From an uncultured Acetatifactor sp. (lineage in GTDB: Bacteria > Bacillota > Clostridia > Lachnospirales > Lachnospiraceae): a stretch of 64,000 nucleotides of DNA. A model generated the notes under the pieces. It made no database searches, had not been told where the DNA came from, and saw only the letters and a list, made by a program, of their open reading frames with translations. The stretch lies in NCBI GenBank assembly GCA_934402315.1, contig CAKRTS010000019.1:9107-73106 (forward strand). Direction: 5' to 3'. This document shows positions 1 to 8,306 of this stretch, one piece after another (the stretch's first letter is position 1; each line of letters starts with the position of its first letter). The translations under genes were made by a program, and so were the position numbers.

Positions 1-2
1 CA

Positions 3-1031
3 GGCTATGCCGGAGGCGAGCTTGTGCGCATTCTGGCGAATCATAAGGATGCAAAGATCATGTGGTTCGGTTCCAGAAGCTATATAGATAAGAAGTATTA
101 CGAGGTCTATCAGAACATGTTCCGGATCGTCGATGACATCTGTAAGGATGATAATCTGGCGGAGCTTGCGGAACAGGTGGATGTCATCTTCACGGCGACA
201 CCGCAGGGCTTCCTCGCGGGACTTCTCACGGAGGACATATTATCTAAGGTAAAGATCGTTGATCTGTCGGCGGATTTCCGTATCAAGGATGTTGCCGTCT
301 ATGAAAAGTGGTACGGCATTGAGCATAAGTCGCCGCAGTTTATTCAGGAAGCGGTTTATGGGCTCTGCGAGATCAACAGGGGCAAGGTAACGGAGCAGAC
401 AAGGCTGGTGGCGAATCCGGGCTGCTACACGACCTGTTCCATCCTGACGGCGTACCCGCTGGTGAAGGAGGGACTGATCGATGTGGACACGCTGATCGTG
501 GACGCGAAGTCCGGCACCTCCGGCGCGGGCAGAGGAGCGAAGGTGGCGAATCTGTTCTGCGAGGTCAATGAAAATATGAAGGCTTACGGCGTGGCGACCC
601 ACAGACATACGCCGGAGATTGAGGAGCAGCTGGGCTATGCCGCAGGCAGTGAGGTGACGATCAATTTTACCCCCCATCTGGTTCCGATGAACAGGGGCAT
701 TCTTGTGACAGAATATGCGAGCCTGAAAAAGAAGGCGGACGGAAGCCTGCCCGCATACGAAGAGATCAGGGCAGCATACGACAAATATTATGCGGATGAG
801 AAGTTTGTCCGCGTGCTGGATAAGGGTCTGTGCCCGGAGACAAAATGGGTCGAGGGCAGCAACTATGTCGATATTAATTTCGTGATCGACGAGCGGACCG
901 GCCGTGTGATTATGATGGGAGCGCTTGACAATCTTGTAAAGGGCGCTGCCGGCCAGGCGGTACAGAATATGAACCTGCTGTTCGGACTGCCGGAGAGCGA
1001 GGGACTGGAGCTGGTTCCCTGCTTCCCGTAG
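3..1031 (+). CDS. argC: N-acetyl-gamma-glutamyl-phosphate reductase (5' partial)
   Basis: Third step of arginine synthesis: NADPH-dependent reduction of N-acetylglutamyl phosphate to the semialdehyde in the cytoplasm. The reading frame is already open at base 3 and encodes GYAGGELVRIL, the nucleotide-binding loop that lies close to the N-terminus of ArgC, so only about ten residues are missing before the window. A GTG at 24 is in frame but falls inside this motif and is not the start. The catalytic cysteine lies in NPGCYTT (about 430) and the conserved histidine in HRHTPEIEEQ (about 600). It heads an arg cluster followed 52 bases later by a GNAT gene and then argJ, argB and argD, an order typical of Lachnospiraceae. 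Identity is very secure. Confidence 0.96.
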   Translation, partial: GYAGGELVRILANHKDAKIMWFGSRSYIDKKYYEVYQNMFRIVDDICKDDNLAELAEQVDVIFTATPQGFLAGLLTEDILSKVKIVDLSADFRIKDVAVYEKWYGIEHKSPQFIQEAVYGLCEINRGKVTEQTRLVANPGCYTTCSILTAYPLVKEGLIDVDTLIVDAKSGTSGAGRGAKVANLFCEVNENMKAYGVATHRHTPEIEEQLGYAAGSEVTINFTPHLVPMNRGILVTEYASLKKKADGSLPAYEEIRAAYDKYYADEKFVRVLDKGLCPETKWVEGSNYVDINFVIDERTGRVIMMGALDNLVKGAAGQAVQNMNLLFGLPESEGLELVPCFP

Positions 1032-1083
1032 AAGCGGGACAAAACGGTCAGTTTCAGAAAATAAAGTCGGAACGGAGAACAGT

Positions 1084-1548
1084 ATGAGTGAGAAAAACTA
1101 CACGATCAGAGCAATGACGGCGGCGGACTACGACGGACTGAAAAGTCTCTGGATGGGCATTCACGGCTTTGGCATCCGGAGCATAGATGATTCGAGAGAG
1201 GGCGTGGAGCGCTTTTTGAGACGAAACCCGACGACGAGTGTGGTAGCTGTCTCGGAGACGGGAGAGGTCGTCGGCGGTATCCTCTGTGGGCATGACGGCA
1301 GACGCGGCTGTCTCTATCATGTCTGTGTGCGCGAGGACTTCCGCAGAAAGGGCATCGGAAAGGCAATGGTCGTTCACTGCATGAATGCGTTGAAGGAGGA
1401 ACAGATCAACAAGGTCAGCCTGATCGCCTTTACGGTAAACGACATCGGAAATGCATTCTGGAACTGCATCGGCTGGACAAAGCGGGAGGATCTGAATTAT
1501 TATGACTTCACGCTGAATGAAGCGAATATCACGGCATTTAATAAGTAA
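1084..1548 (+). CDS. GNAT N-acetyltransferase in arginine cluster
   Basis: A 154-residue single-domain GNAT acetyltransferase. The acetyl-CoA loop is RRKGIGKA (residues about 90-97), and the typical beta-bulge and C-terminal NAFWNCIGW segment follow. It lies between argC and argJ on the same strand with short gaps, so it is probably cotranscribed with them. By position it could make N-acetylglutamate, as the short single-domain synthases do in some actinobacteria. However, ArgJ can also form acetylglutamate, and short GNAT proteins acetylate many substrates. The family call is firm and the substrate is inferred from context only. Confidence 0.85.
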   Translation: MSEKNYTIRAMTAADYDGLKSLWMGIHGFGIRSIDDSREGVERFLRRNPTTSVVAVSETGEVVGGILCGHDGRRGCLYHVCVREDFRRKGIGKAMVVHCMNALKEEQINKVSLIAFTVNDIGNAFWNCIGWTKREDLNYYDFTLNEANITAFNK

Positions 1549-1584
1549 AGGAAATAAGCGCGGGAGCGCGGAAAGAGGAATAGG

Positions 1585-2808
1585 ATGAAGCAGATCGAGG
1601 GCGGCGTGACCGCAGCAAAGGGATTTGAGGCAGCAGGTGTCGAGGCAGGCGTAAAATATCAGAACCGGAAGGACATGGCGATGATCTACAGCAAGGTGCC
1701 CTGTAAGGTGGCGGGAACCTTTACGACCAACATTGTAAAGGCGGCTCCGGTACAGTGGGATAAGCAGGTGGTGGAGCATTCCGCCTTCGTGCAGGCGGTG
1801 GTCGTCAACTCCGGTGTGGCGAATGCAGCTACCGGCAGACAGGGTCTGGAATGCTGTAAGACAGAGGCGGAATATGCGGGAAAGCTGCTCGGGATTCCGT
1901 CTGACGCAGTGCTTGTGGCATCCACGGGTGTCATCGGAAACCAGCTCCCGGTCGATAAGATCACGGCTGGCATTGAGAAGCTGGCAGCGGCAAAGGCAGC
2001 GACGGCAGAGGCAGGGCTGGACGCGGCGAAGGCAATCATGACGACAGATACTGTCCATAAGCAGATTGCGGTACAGTTTGAGGCCGGCGGAAAGACGGCG
2101 ACTATGGGCGCTATGTGCAAGGGCTCCGGCATGATCCACCCCAATATGTGCACTATGCTCGGCTTTGTCACAACGGATGTGAATATCTCAAAGGAAATGC
2201 TGCAGAAGGCGGTGAGCGCAGCGGTTGTGGATTCCTTTAACATGATCTCTGTGGACGGCGACACCTCCACCAACGATACGCTGCTGGTGCTGGCGAACGG
2301 ACAGGCGGACAACGGCGAAATTACGGCAGCCGGTGAGGACTACGACGCCTTCTGCGAGGCGCTCGGCTTTGTGACAAAATACCTTGCGCGGAAGATGGCG
2401 GGAGACGGCGAAGGGGCGACCTGTCTGTTTGAAGCGAAGGTGGTCGGAGCGGCGACGAAGGAGGATGCGCGCATTCTGGCGAGATCGGTTGTCAGCTCTT
2501 CCCTCTCCAAGGCGGCGATCTACGGGCATGACGCGAATTTCGGGCGCTTCCTGTGCGCGCTGGGGTATTCCGGGGCGGTTTTTGACCCTGAAAATGTAGA
2601 TCTCTATTTTGAGAGCCAGTCCGGCAGGATCCTGATTTTCAGCAAGGGCGCTGCCTGTGACTACAGCGAGGAGGAAGCGACAAAGATTCTCTCCGACCCT
2701 GAGGTGACAATCCTCGCGGACATGCACATGGGCGGGGCGGAGGCAGCCGCATGGGGCTGTGACCTCAGCTATGATTATGTGAAGATCAACGCGGATTACA
2801 GAAGCTGA
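1585..2808 (+). CDS. argJ: Bifunctional glutamate N-acetyltransferase / ornithine acetyltransferase
   Basis: ArgJ moves the acetyl group from N-acetylornithine to glutamate, closing the cyclic arginine pathway, and may also use acetyl-CoA. The 407-residue length is normal. The family cleaves itself before a conserved threonine, which becomes the nucleophile of the beta chain. Here the motif reads HPNMCTMLGF, so the nucleophile is Thr190 and the residue before the cut is Cys rather than the usual Ala. KGSGM and the C-terminal half (GHDANFGR, SYDYVKINADY) are well conserved. ATG follows an AGAGGAA ribosome site. It lies 36 bases after the GNAT gene and 48 before argB, consistent with one operon. 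Confidence 0.96.
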   Translation: MKQIEGGVTAAKGFEAAGVEAGVKYQNRKDMAMIYSKVPCKVAGTFTTNIVKAAPVQWDKQVVEHSAFVQAVVVNSGVANAATGRQGLECCKTEAEYAGKLLGIPSDAVLVASTGVIGNQLPVDKITAGIEKLAAAKAATAEAGLDAAKAIMTTDTVHKQIAVQFEAGGKTATMGAMCKGSGMIHPNMCTMLGFVTTDVNISKEMLQKAVSAAVVDSFNMISVDGDTSTNDTLLVLANGQADNGEITAAGEDYDAFCEALGFVTKYLARKMAGDGEGATCLFEAKVVGAATKEDARILARSVVSSSLSKAAIYGHDANFGRFLCALGYSGAVFDPENVDLYFESQSGRILIFSKGAACDYSEEEATKILSDPEVTILADMHMGGAEAAAWGCDLSYDYVKINADYRS

Positions 2809-2856
2809 CGGAAACGGCGGAGTCTCTGGAATAATCAGGAAGGAAACGGAAAAAAC

Positions 2857-3783
2857 ATGGAAAAGGATATGGAAAAGGTACTGGCAAAGGCGGAGGTACT
2901 GATCGAGGCTTTGCCCTACATACAGAGATTTAACAGGAAGATCATCGTTGTGAAATACGGCGGCAGCGCCATGAGCAACGAGGAGCTCCAGAAGAATGTC
3001 ATCAAGGACGTAACGCTTTTAAAGCTGGTAGGCTTTAAGCCGATCATCGTGCATGGGGGCGGCAAGGAGATCAGCCGCTGGGTCGGCAGGGTCGGCAAGG
3101 AGGCGAAGTTTGTCAACGGTCTGCGCGTCACGGATGCCGAGACGATGGAAATTGCAGAGATGGTTCTGAACAAGGTCAACAAAAACCTTGTGACCATGGT
3201 GGAGGAGCTCGGTGTCAAGGCGGTCGGCATCAGCGGTAAGGACGGCGGACTGCTGCAGGTGGAGAAGAAATATTCCGACGGACAGGACATCGGCTTTGTC
3301 GGCGAGATCACGAAGGTCGATCCCAAGGTGCTGTACGATCTTCTGGAGAAGGACTTCCTGCCGATTATTGCACCGATCGGAATGGATGATAATTTTAACA
3401 CCTACAATATCAATGCGGATGACGCTGCCTGTGCGATCGCAAAGGCGGTGAACGCGGAGAAGCTGGCATTCCTGACGGACATCGAAGGACTGTACAAGGA
3501 CATCAACGACAAGTCAACGTTTATTTCGAGACTGACCGCCAGCGAGGCGGAGGAGCTGATTTCCGGCGGCTTCATCGGAGGCGGTATGCTGCCGAAGCTG
3601 AACAACTGCACTTCAGCCATCAAGAGCGGAGTCAGCAGAGTCCATATTCTGGACGGGCGTGTGCCGCACTGCCTGCTTCTGGAAATCTTTACCAAACAGG
3701 GTATCGGCACAGCAATTATTTCCGACGAGGATAACCTTGCGACGGGAACCAGACGGGATAAGTTCTGCACGGAAAACGATTAG
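2857..3783 (+). CDS. argB: Acetylglutamate kinase
   Basis: Phosphorylates N-acetylglutamate with ATP, the second committed step of arginine synthesis. The amino acid kinase fold is clear: VVKYGGSAM near residue 30 (phosphate-binding lysine), IVHGGGKEI near 65, the NINADDAAC segment near 185 and the C-terminal GGGMLPKLN. An N-terminal helix before the kinase core (residues 1-27) resembles that of arginine-inhibited hexameric enzymes, so feedback inhibition by arginine is plausible but inferred. The start at 2857 follows AAGGAAAC; a second in-frame ATG lies four codons later. It is followed within 25 bases by argD. Confidence 0.96.
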   Translation: MEKDMEKVLAKAEVLIEALPYIQRFNRKIIVVKYGGSAMSNEELQKNVIKDVTLLKLVGFKPIIVHGGGKEISRWVGRVGKEAKFVNGLRVTDAETMEIAEMVLNKVNKNLVTMVEELGVKAVGISGKDGGLLQVEKKYSDGQDIGFVGEITKVDPKVLYDLLEKDFLPIIAPIGMDDNFNTYNINADDAACAIAKAVNAEKLAFLTDIEGLYKDINDKSTFISRLTASEAEELISGGFIGGGMLPKLNNCTSAIKSGVSRVHILDGRVPHCLLLEIFTKQGIGTAIISDEDNLATGTRRDKFCTEND

Positions 3784-3806
3784 ATTTGAAGAAAGGTGTG
3801 CAAGCT

Positions 3807-4997
3807 ATGAATATGCAGGAATATATCGAGGAGGCGGAGAGCGCTCTGCTCCATACCTATAACCGTTATCAGATCGTGCTGGACAAGGGAGACGGTGTCT
3901 GGCTCTATGACCTTGACGGAAAGAAATATCTGGACTTTGTGGCGGGAATCGCTGTCTTTGCGCTCGGCTACCACAATGAGGAGTACAACCATGCGCTGAA
4001 GGGACAGATCGACAAGCTGATACATACCTCGAACTACTATTACAATGTACCGGCGGTCGAGGCGGCGAAGAAGATCAAGAAGGTATCCGGCATGGACAGG
4101 GTATTCTTCACGAACTCGGGAGCCGAGGCGGTCGAGGGTGCGCTGAAAGCGGCTCGGAAATATGCTTATCTGAAGGATGGCAGGACAGACCATGAGATCA
4201 TTGCCATGAATCATTCCTTCCACGGAAGAACCATGGGTGCGCTGGCTGTCACCGGAAACCCGAAGTACCGGGAGGCGTTTGAACCCCTGATCGGCAATAT
4301 CCGCTTTGCGGAGCTCAATGACATTGAGAGCGTCAGGGCGCAGCTCACCGACAAGACCTGCGCAATCCTCCTTGAGACAGTACAGGGAGAGGGCGGTCTC
4401 CGCCCGGCGACAGAGGAATTTTTGAAGGAAGTGCGCGCAATCTGTGATGAGCGGGATATTCTGCTGATTCTGGATGAAATCCAGTGCGGAATGGGCAGAA
4501 CCGGCTATATGTATGCGTGGCAGAAGTACGGCATCAAGCCGGACATCATGACGACGGCAAAGGCGCTCGGCTGCGGTGTGCCGGTCGGGGCATTTCTCAT
4601 GACAGAGAAGGTCGCACAGCACTCTCTTGTGGCGGGCGATCACGGAACGACCTACGGCGGAAACCCTCTCGCCTGTGCCGCGGTGGAAAAAGTGCTTGAT
4701 TTATTCGAGCGGAACCATATAATAGAAAATGTGAGAGAGGTTGCGCCTTATCTGGAAAAGCGGCTGGATGAGCTCAAGGAGAAATATGACTGCATTGTGG
4801 AACGCCGCGGAGCGGGGCTGATGCAGGGACTTGTCTTTGACAGGCCGGTCGGTGAGATCATTAACCGGGCACTGGAAAACGGTCTGATCCTGATTAACGC
4901 CGGAGCCGATATTATCCGTTTTGTGCCTCCTCTTGTCATCACAAAGGAAAACGTAGATGAGATGATTTCTATTCTGGATGGTTGTATCGGGAGTTAA
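3807..4997 (+). CDS. argD: Acetylornithine aminotransferase
   Basis: Class III PLP-dependent aminotransferase converting N-acetylglutamate semialdehyde to N-acetylornithine. The frame is open from a TTG at 3786, but ATG 3807 sits 7 bases after GAAAGGTG and gives a normal 396-residue protein. Visible hallmarks are TNSGAEAVEGALK (PLP phosphate binding), HSFHGRT, DEIQCGMGRTG and the PLP lysine in TTAKALGCGVPVGA. It is the last arg gene of the cluster. The ribosome site of the next gene lies inside its 3' end, so translation of the two may be linked. Confidence 0.95.
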   Translation: MNMQEYIEEAESALLHTYNRYQIVLDKGDGVWLYDLDGKKYLDFVAGIAVFALGYHNEEYNHALKGQIDKLIHTSNYYYNVPAVEAAKKIKKVSGMDRVFFTNSGAEAVEGALKAARKYAYLKDGRTDHEIIAMNHSFHGRTMGALAVTGNPKYREAFEPLIGNIRFAELNDIESVRAQLTDKTCAILLETVQGEGGLRPATEEFLKEVRAICDERDILLILDEIQCGMGRTGYMYAWQKYGIKPDIMTTAKALGCGVPVGAFLMTEKVAQHSLVAGDHGTTYGGNPLACAAVEKVLDLFERNHIIENVREVAPYLEKRLDELKEKYDCIVERRGAGLMQGLVFDRPVGEIINRALENGLILINAGADIIRFVPPLVITKENVDEMISILDGCIGS

Positions 4998-4999
4998 GT

Positions 5000-6400
5000 A
5001 TGCATTTTAAAAAGAGACTGATCGCAGTGGCAGCAGTTGCAGTTTTTGCTGCCGCTGTTCTTTATGGAAGTACGAGAGACTGGAACGCCGAGCCGGAGGC
5101 TGGGCGTACTTTGTCGTGGTTTGACAGGAAGGATACGATTTATTTCTGGTATTCCGACGAGACGATGACAAATTTTGTGAACAGCGCCGCAGTGGCTTTC
5201 GGAGAGAGAGAGGATGTGCATGTCATTCCGGTTCTCGCCTCGGGAAGTGAATACCTCGAGGAACTGAATCGGGCATCCGTTGAGGAGGAGCAGCTGCCGG
5301 ATGTCTATATGATCAGCCATGACTCGCTGGAGAAGGCATATCTGGCAGGTCTTGCGGAGGAGATTGACGATGTTCAGGGAGTCTGTGATACGGCGCATTT
5401 CCCGGCAGCAGCGCTGTCGGCAGTGTCCTACCACGGGAAGACGGTTGCCTATCCGCTTTCCTTCGAGACGAGCGCGCTGATCTACAATGACACATACCTG
5501 CAGGAATGGGCGGCGCAGATTGCACAGAAGGAGCTGCTCGGCGACGGAACCGAGGACGGCGTGCCGGAGGAGAACTCTGACGGGATTGCGGTGGATGAGA
5601 CACAGCTTGCCGCCAAGACGGAAGAATACTATGCGAACGCTATTCCGCAGACCATGGATGATATTCTGAACATTGCGGACACGTTTGACGTGCCGGAGGG
5701 TGTCGAGGGCGTGCTGAAATGGGACGTGTCGGACATCTTTTACAATTACTGGTTTGTCGGAAATTATATGATCGTCGGCGGGGATGCCGGGGATGATGAG
5801 ACACAGATCAATATAGCCAACCCGGAGACGGTCGCCTGTCTTGAGGTATATAAGGCGTTGAACCAGTTCTTCTTCATCGAGTCTGAAACGGTCAGCTATG
5901 AGTCAGTGCTGCAGGATTTTATCGATGGAAAGACGGTGTTTACCATTGCGACCACAGACGCGGCGCAGAGGCTAGCACAGGCGAAGTCCGTGGGTGAGCT
6001 TGCCTTTGACTATGGCGTGGCAATGATGCCGGATGTCAGCGCAGAACTGCAGAGCCGATCCATGTCAGTGACAAATGCGGTCGCAGTCAACGGTTATTCC
6101 CAGCATAAGGAGCTGGCGAACAAATTTGCCGCCTACCTGGTCGATGAATGTGCGGATTCCCTGTATGACAGGACGGGAAAGGTTCCGGCAAATCTTAATG
6201 CAGCTGCGGAAGAGGGACCGTTGACAATTTTTAAGCTGGAATATGCGGAGAGTATACCTCTCCCGAAGATGATGGAGACAGGAAATTTCTGGTTACAGCT
6301 GGAGAGACTGTTTGCGAAGGTGTGGAACGGTGAGGATGTGACGGCTCAGGTACAGGAGCTTGCCGCCCAGATCGCAGCCCAGACAAGCGCCGTGCAATAA
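5000..6400 (+). CDS. Extracellular solute-binding protein, membrane-anchored or secreted
   Basis: A 466-residue protein with a basic N-terminus and one hydrophobic segment (residues about 5-22) and no lipobox cysteine, so it is secreted or held by an uncleaved signal anchor. The rest has the periplasmic-binding-protein pattern of sugar-type extracellular binding proteins: a VIPVLASGSEYLEEL-like first lobe, LPDVYMISHDSLEKAY, AYPLSFETSALIYND, and a C-terminal NKFAAYLVDE segment with a GKVPANL turn. ATG 5000 is preceded by GGGAG overlapping the argD stop, hence cotranscription. No transporter permease or ATPase is next to it, so the ligand is unknown and a sensing role is possible. Confidence 0.75.
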   Translation: MHFKKRLIAVAAVAVFAAAVLYGSTRDWNAEPEAGRTLSWFDRKDTIYFWYSDETMTNFVNSAAVAFGEREDVHVIPVLASGSEYLEELNRASVEEEQLPDVYMISHDSLEKAYLAGLAEEIDDVQGVCDTAHFPAAALSAVSYHGKTVAYPLSFETSALIYNDTYLQEWAAQIAQKELLGDGTEDGVPEENSDGIAVDETQLAAKTEEYYANAIPQTMDDILNIADTFDVPEGVEGVLKWDVSDIFYNYWFVGNYMIVGGDAGDDETQINIANPETVACLEVYKALNQFFFIESETVSYESVLQDFIDGKTVFTIATTDAAQRLAQAKSVGELAFDYGVAMMPDVSAELQSRSMSVTNAVAVNGYSQHKELANKFAAYLVDECADSLYDRTGKVPANLNAAAEEGPLTIFKLEYAESIPLPKMMETGNFWLQLERLFAKVWNGEDVTAQVQELAAQIAAQTSAVQ

Positions 6401-6460
6401 TTACATAAAAGGACCAATCTTAGGATACACTGTAAAAAACAGGAAAAGGAGTGTGTTTCT

Positions 6461-6892
6461 ATGATTGGTTTTTTTATTGCATTGATTTCCGGTGTGCTGA
6501 TGAGCGTGCAGGGAGTTTTTAATACGCAGGTCACAAAGGCGTCCTCCATCTGGGCGGCGAGTGCGTTTGTCCAGCTGTCGGCGCTGATCGTCTGTCTGGG
6601 GGCTTGGCTCTTTACGGACAGGAGCAATCTCCTGCAGGTTTTTCAGGTGCAGCCAAAGTATATGCTGCTTGGCGGGGCAATCGGCGCTTTCATCACCTAT
6701 ACCGTTATCCGCAGCATGGATATGCTGGGGCCTGCAAAGGCGGTCATGCTCATTGTCGTCGCACAGCTCATGGTGGCATATCTGATAGAACTTCTGGGAT
6801 GGTTCGGCGTTGAGAAGCAGCCGTGGGACTGGAGAAAAGCGATCGGCATGGCTGTGGCGATCATCGGCATCATAATTTTTAAGTGGAAGTAA
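6461..6892 (+). CDS. YdcZ / DUF606-type DMT family membrane protein
   Basis: A 143-residue integral membrane protein with four to five hydrophobic helices. It begins with ISGVLMSVQGVFNTQV and ends with AIGMAVAIIGIIIFKWK, the pattern of the YdcZ (DUF606) half-size relatives of drug/metabolite transporters. AAAAGGAG stands about 10 bases before the ATG. Members often work as pairs or dimers of inverted topology; only one copy is seen here. The substrate is unknown. It lies 60 bases after the solute-binding protein gene. Confidence 0.82.
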   Translation: MIGFFIALISGVLMSVQGVFNTQVTKASSIWAASAFVQLSALIVCLGAWLFTDRSNLLQVFQVQPKYMLLGGAIGAFITYTVIRSMDMLGPAKAVMLIVVAQLMVAYLIELLGWFGVEKQPWDWRKAIGMAVAIIGIIIFKWK

Positions 6893-6910
6893 ATATTTTT
6901 GCAAAGTGGC

Positions 6911-6939
6911 TTGTAAAAAAAATTAGATTCCACTACAAT
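6911..6939 (+). promoter_or_regulatory. Predicted sigma-A promoter for comEA
   Basis: TTGTAA at 6911-6916 and TACAAT at 6934-6939 are separated by 17 bases, about 40 bases before the comEA start. Pattern match only. Confidence 0.5.
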
Positions 6940-6982
6940 AAAATAATCAGCATAGAGAGGCAGACCTTGAAAGAGAGGGACT

Positions 6983-7567
6983 ATGTTGGACAAAATAAAA
7001 ACAAAGGCTGCGATCGGCAGTCTTGCTTTGCTTGTTTTTCTTTCCGGCTGCGGAAGTAAACCGGACGGACTGGAGCTGATCGGGGAGACCCGGGCGGAAG
7101 CCGTGTATGCAACGGAGCAGTCGGCAGAGGAGCCGGTACCGGAGCCTGTGGCGGAGATTTTTGTGCATGTCTGTGGCGCGGTGAAGGAACCGGGTGTCGT
7201 CCGGCTTTCGGAGGACAGCAGGGCTGCTGACGCACTTACGGCAGCGGGCGGCTTCCGGGAGGACGCGGCGCGGGATGCCGTGAATCTGGCGGCGAGGCTG
7301 ACGGATGGCGAGAAGCTGTATTTCCCTACCGTGGAGGAAGCGGCGGCTCCGGCACCGGAGGATGCTTCCACCGGACTGGTCAACATCAATACAGCCGATA
7401 AGGAGACCCTGTGCGGTCTGCCCGGCATCGGGGAGGCAAAGGCGGAGGACATTCTGCGCTACCGGGAGGAGTATGGTTCCTTTGGCAGCTGCGAGGACAT
7501 TATGCTGGTGCCGGGGATCAAGACAAGCGTTTATAATAAGATCAAAGAAAAAATAACAGTAAAATAA
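6983..7567 (+). CDS. comEA: ComEA-like DNA-binding competence lipoprotein
   Basis: Surface DNA receptor that hands double-stranded DNA to the ComEC channel. The 194-residue protein has a signal peptide ending in the lipobox LSGC (residues about 18-21), so it would be lipid-anchored rather than held by a transmembrane helix as in Bacillus ComEA. A SLBB-like domain follows (HVCGAVKEPGVVRL to EKLYFP, residues about 55-115), then two helix-hairpin-helix motifs (VNINTADKETLCGLPGIGEAKA and the VPGIKTSVYNKI region). Own promoter predicted. comEC is 3.2 kb downstream, separated by a two-component system and a GerMN lipoprotein. Confidence 0.88.
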   Translation: MLDKIKTKAAIGSLALLVFLSGCGSKPDGLELIGETRAEAVYATEQSAEEPVPEPVAEIFVHVCGAVKEPGVVRLSEDSRAADALTAAGGFREDAARDAVNLAARLTDGEKLYFPTVEEAAAPAPEDASTGLVNINTADKETLCGLPGIGEAKAEDILRYREEYGSFGSCEDIMLVPGIKTSVYNKIKEKITVK

Positions 7568-7585
7568 TGAGAGGGCAGTTGTGAG

Positions 7586-8290
7586 ATGGCGGACAAGAGA
7601 GCATTGGTAGTGGATGACGAGAAATTGATCGTAAAGGGAATACGATTCAGTCTGGAGCAGGACAATATGCAGGTTGACTGTGCCTATGACGGCGAGGAAG
7701 CGCTGGAATATGCGAGAAACAACCAGTATGACATTATCCTGCTGGATGTGATGCTGCCGAAGCTCACGGGCTTTGAGGTCTGCCAGCAGATACGGGAGTT
7801 CTCTAACGTGCCGATCATCATGCTCACGGCAAAGGGTGACGACATGGATAAGATCCTCGGTCTGGAATACGGCGCGGACGACTACATTACAAAGCCGTTC
7901 AACATTCTTGAGGTAAAGGCGAGAATCAAAGCGATCATGCGCCGCACGGAGCCCCGCCGGATTATGGGAGAGGCTGCGCCTGCGCCAAAGGTTGTGGAGA
8001 GCGGGGAGATGCGGCTGGACTGCGAGGGCAGAAGGGCTTATATCGATGGGAAGGAGATCGGGCTCACCGCGAAGGAATTTGAGGTGCTGGAGCTTCTGAT
8101 GCTCAATCCGAACAAGGTGTACAGCCGGGAGAATCTGCTGCAGCTCGTGTGGGGGACAGACTATCCGGGAGATGTCCGCACGGTGGATGTACATATCCGC
8201 AGACTCCGCGAGAAGATTGAACAGAATCCGAGTGAACCCAGGTATGTACACACCAAATGGGGTGTCGGCTACTACTTTTTTAACGCATAA
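7586..8290 (+). CDS. OmpR/PhoB-family response regulator
   Basis: A 234-residue two-domain regulator. The receiver domain occupies residues 5-120, with the acidic pair in VVDDE, the phosphoacceptor Asp54 in LLDVMLP, Thr in MLTAKG and Lys in ITKPF. The winged-helix DNA-binding domain occupies residues about 135-232 (LTAKEFEVLELL, VRTVDVHIRRLREKI, VHTKWGVGYYF). The overall pattern is close to WalR/PhoP-type regulators. It is 16 bases ahead of its histidine kinase. Target genes are not deducible; the sandwiching between comEA and comEC makes a link to surface or wall functions plausible. Confidence 0.93.
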   Translation: MADKRALVVDDEKLIVKGIRFSLEQDNMQVDCAYDGEEALEYARNNQYDIILLDVMLPKLTGFEVCQQIREFSNVPIIMLTAKGDDMDKILGLEYGADDYITKPFNILEVKARIKAIMRRTEPRRIMGEAAPAPKVVESGEMRLDCEGRRAYIDGKEIGLTAKEFEVLELLMLNPNKVYSRENLLQLVWGTDYPGDVRTVDVHIRRLREKIEQNPSEPRYVHTKWGVGYYFFNA

Positions 8291-8306
8291 TTAAAGGAAG
8301 CGGAAG

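Noticed and set aside
1054-2139. Long antisense ORFs opposite arg genes, recJ, comEC, argB, glgA and the giant surface protein
   Set aside because: They are shadows of GC-rich coding frames, have no family motifs and lack ribosome sites.
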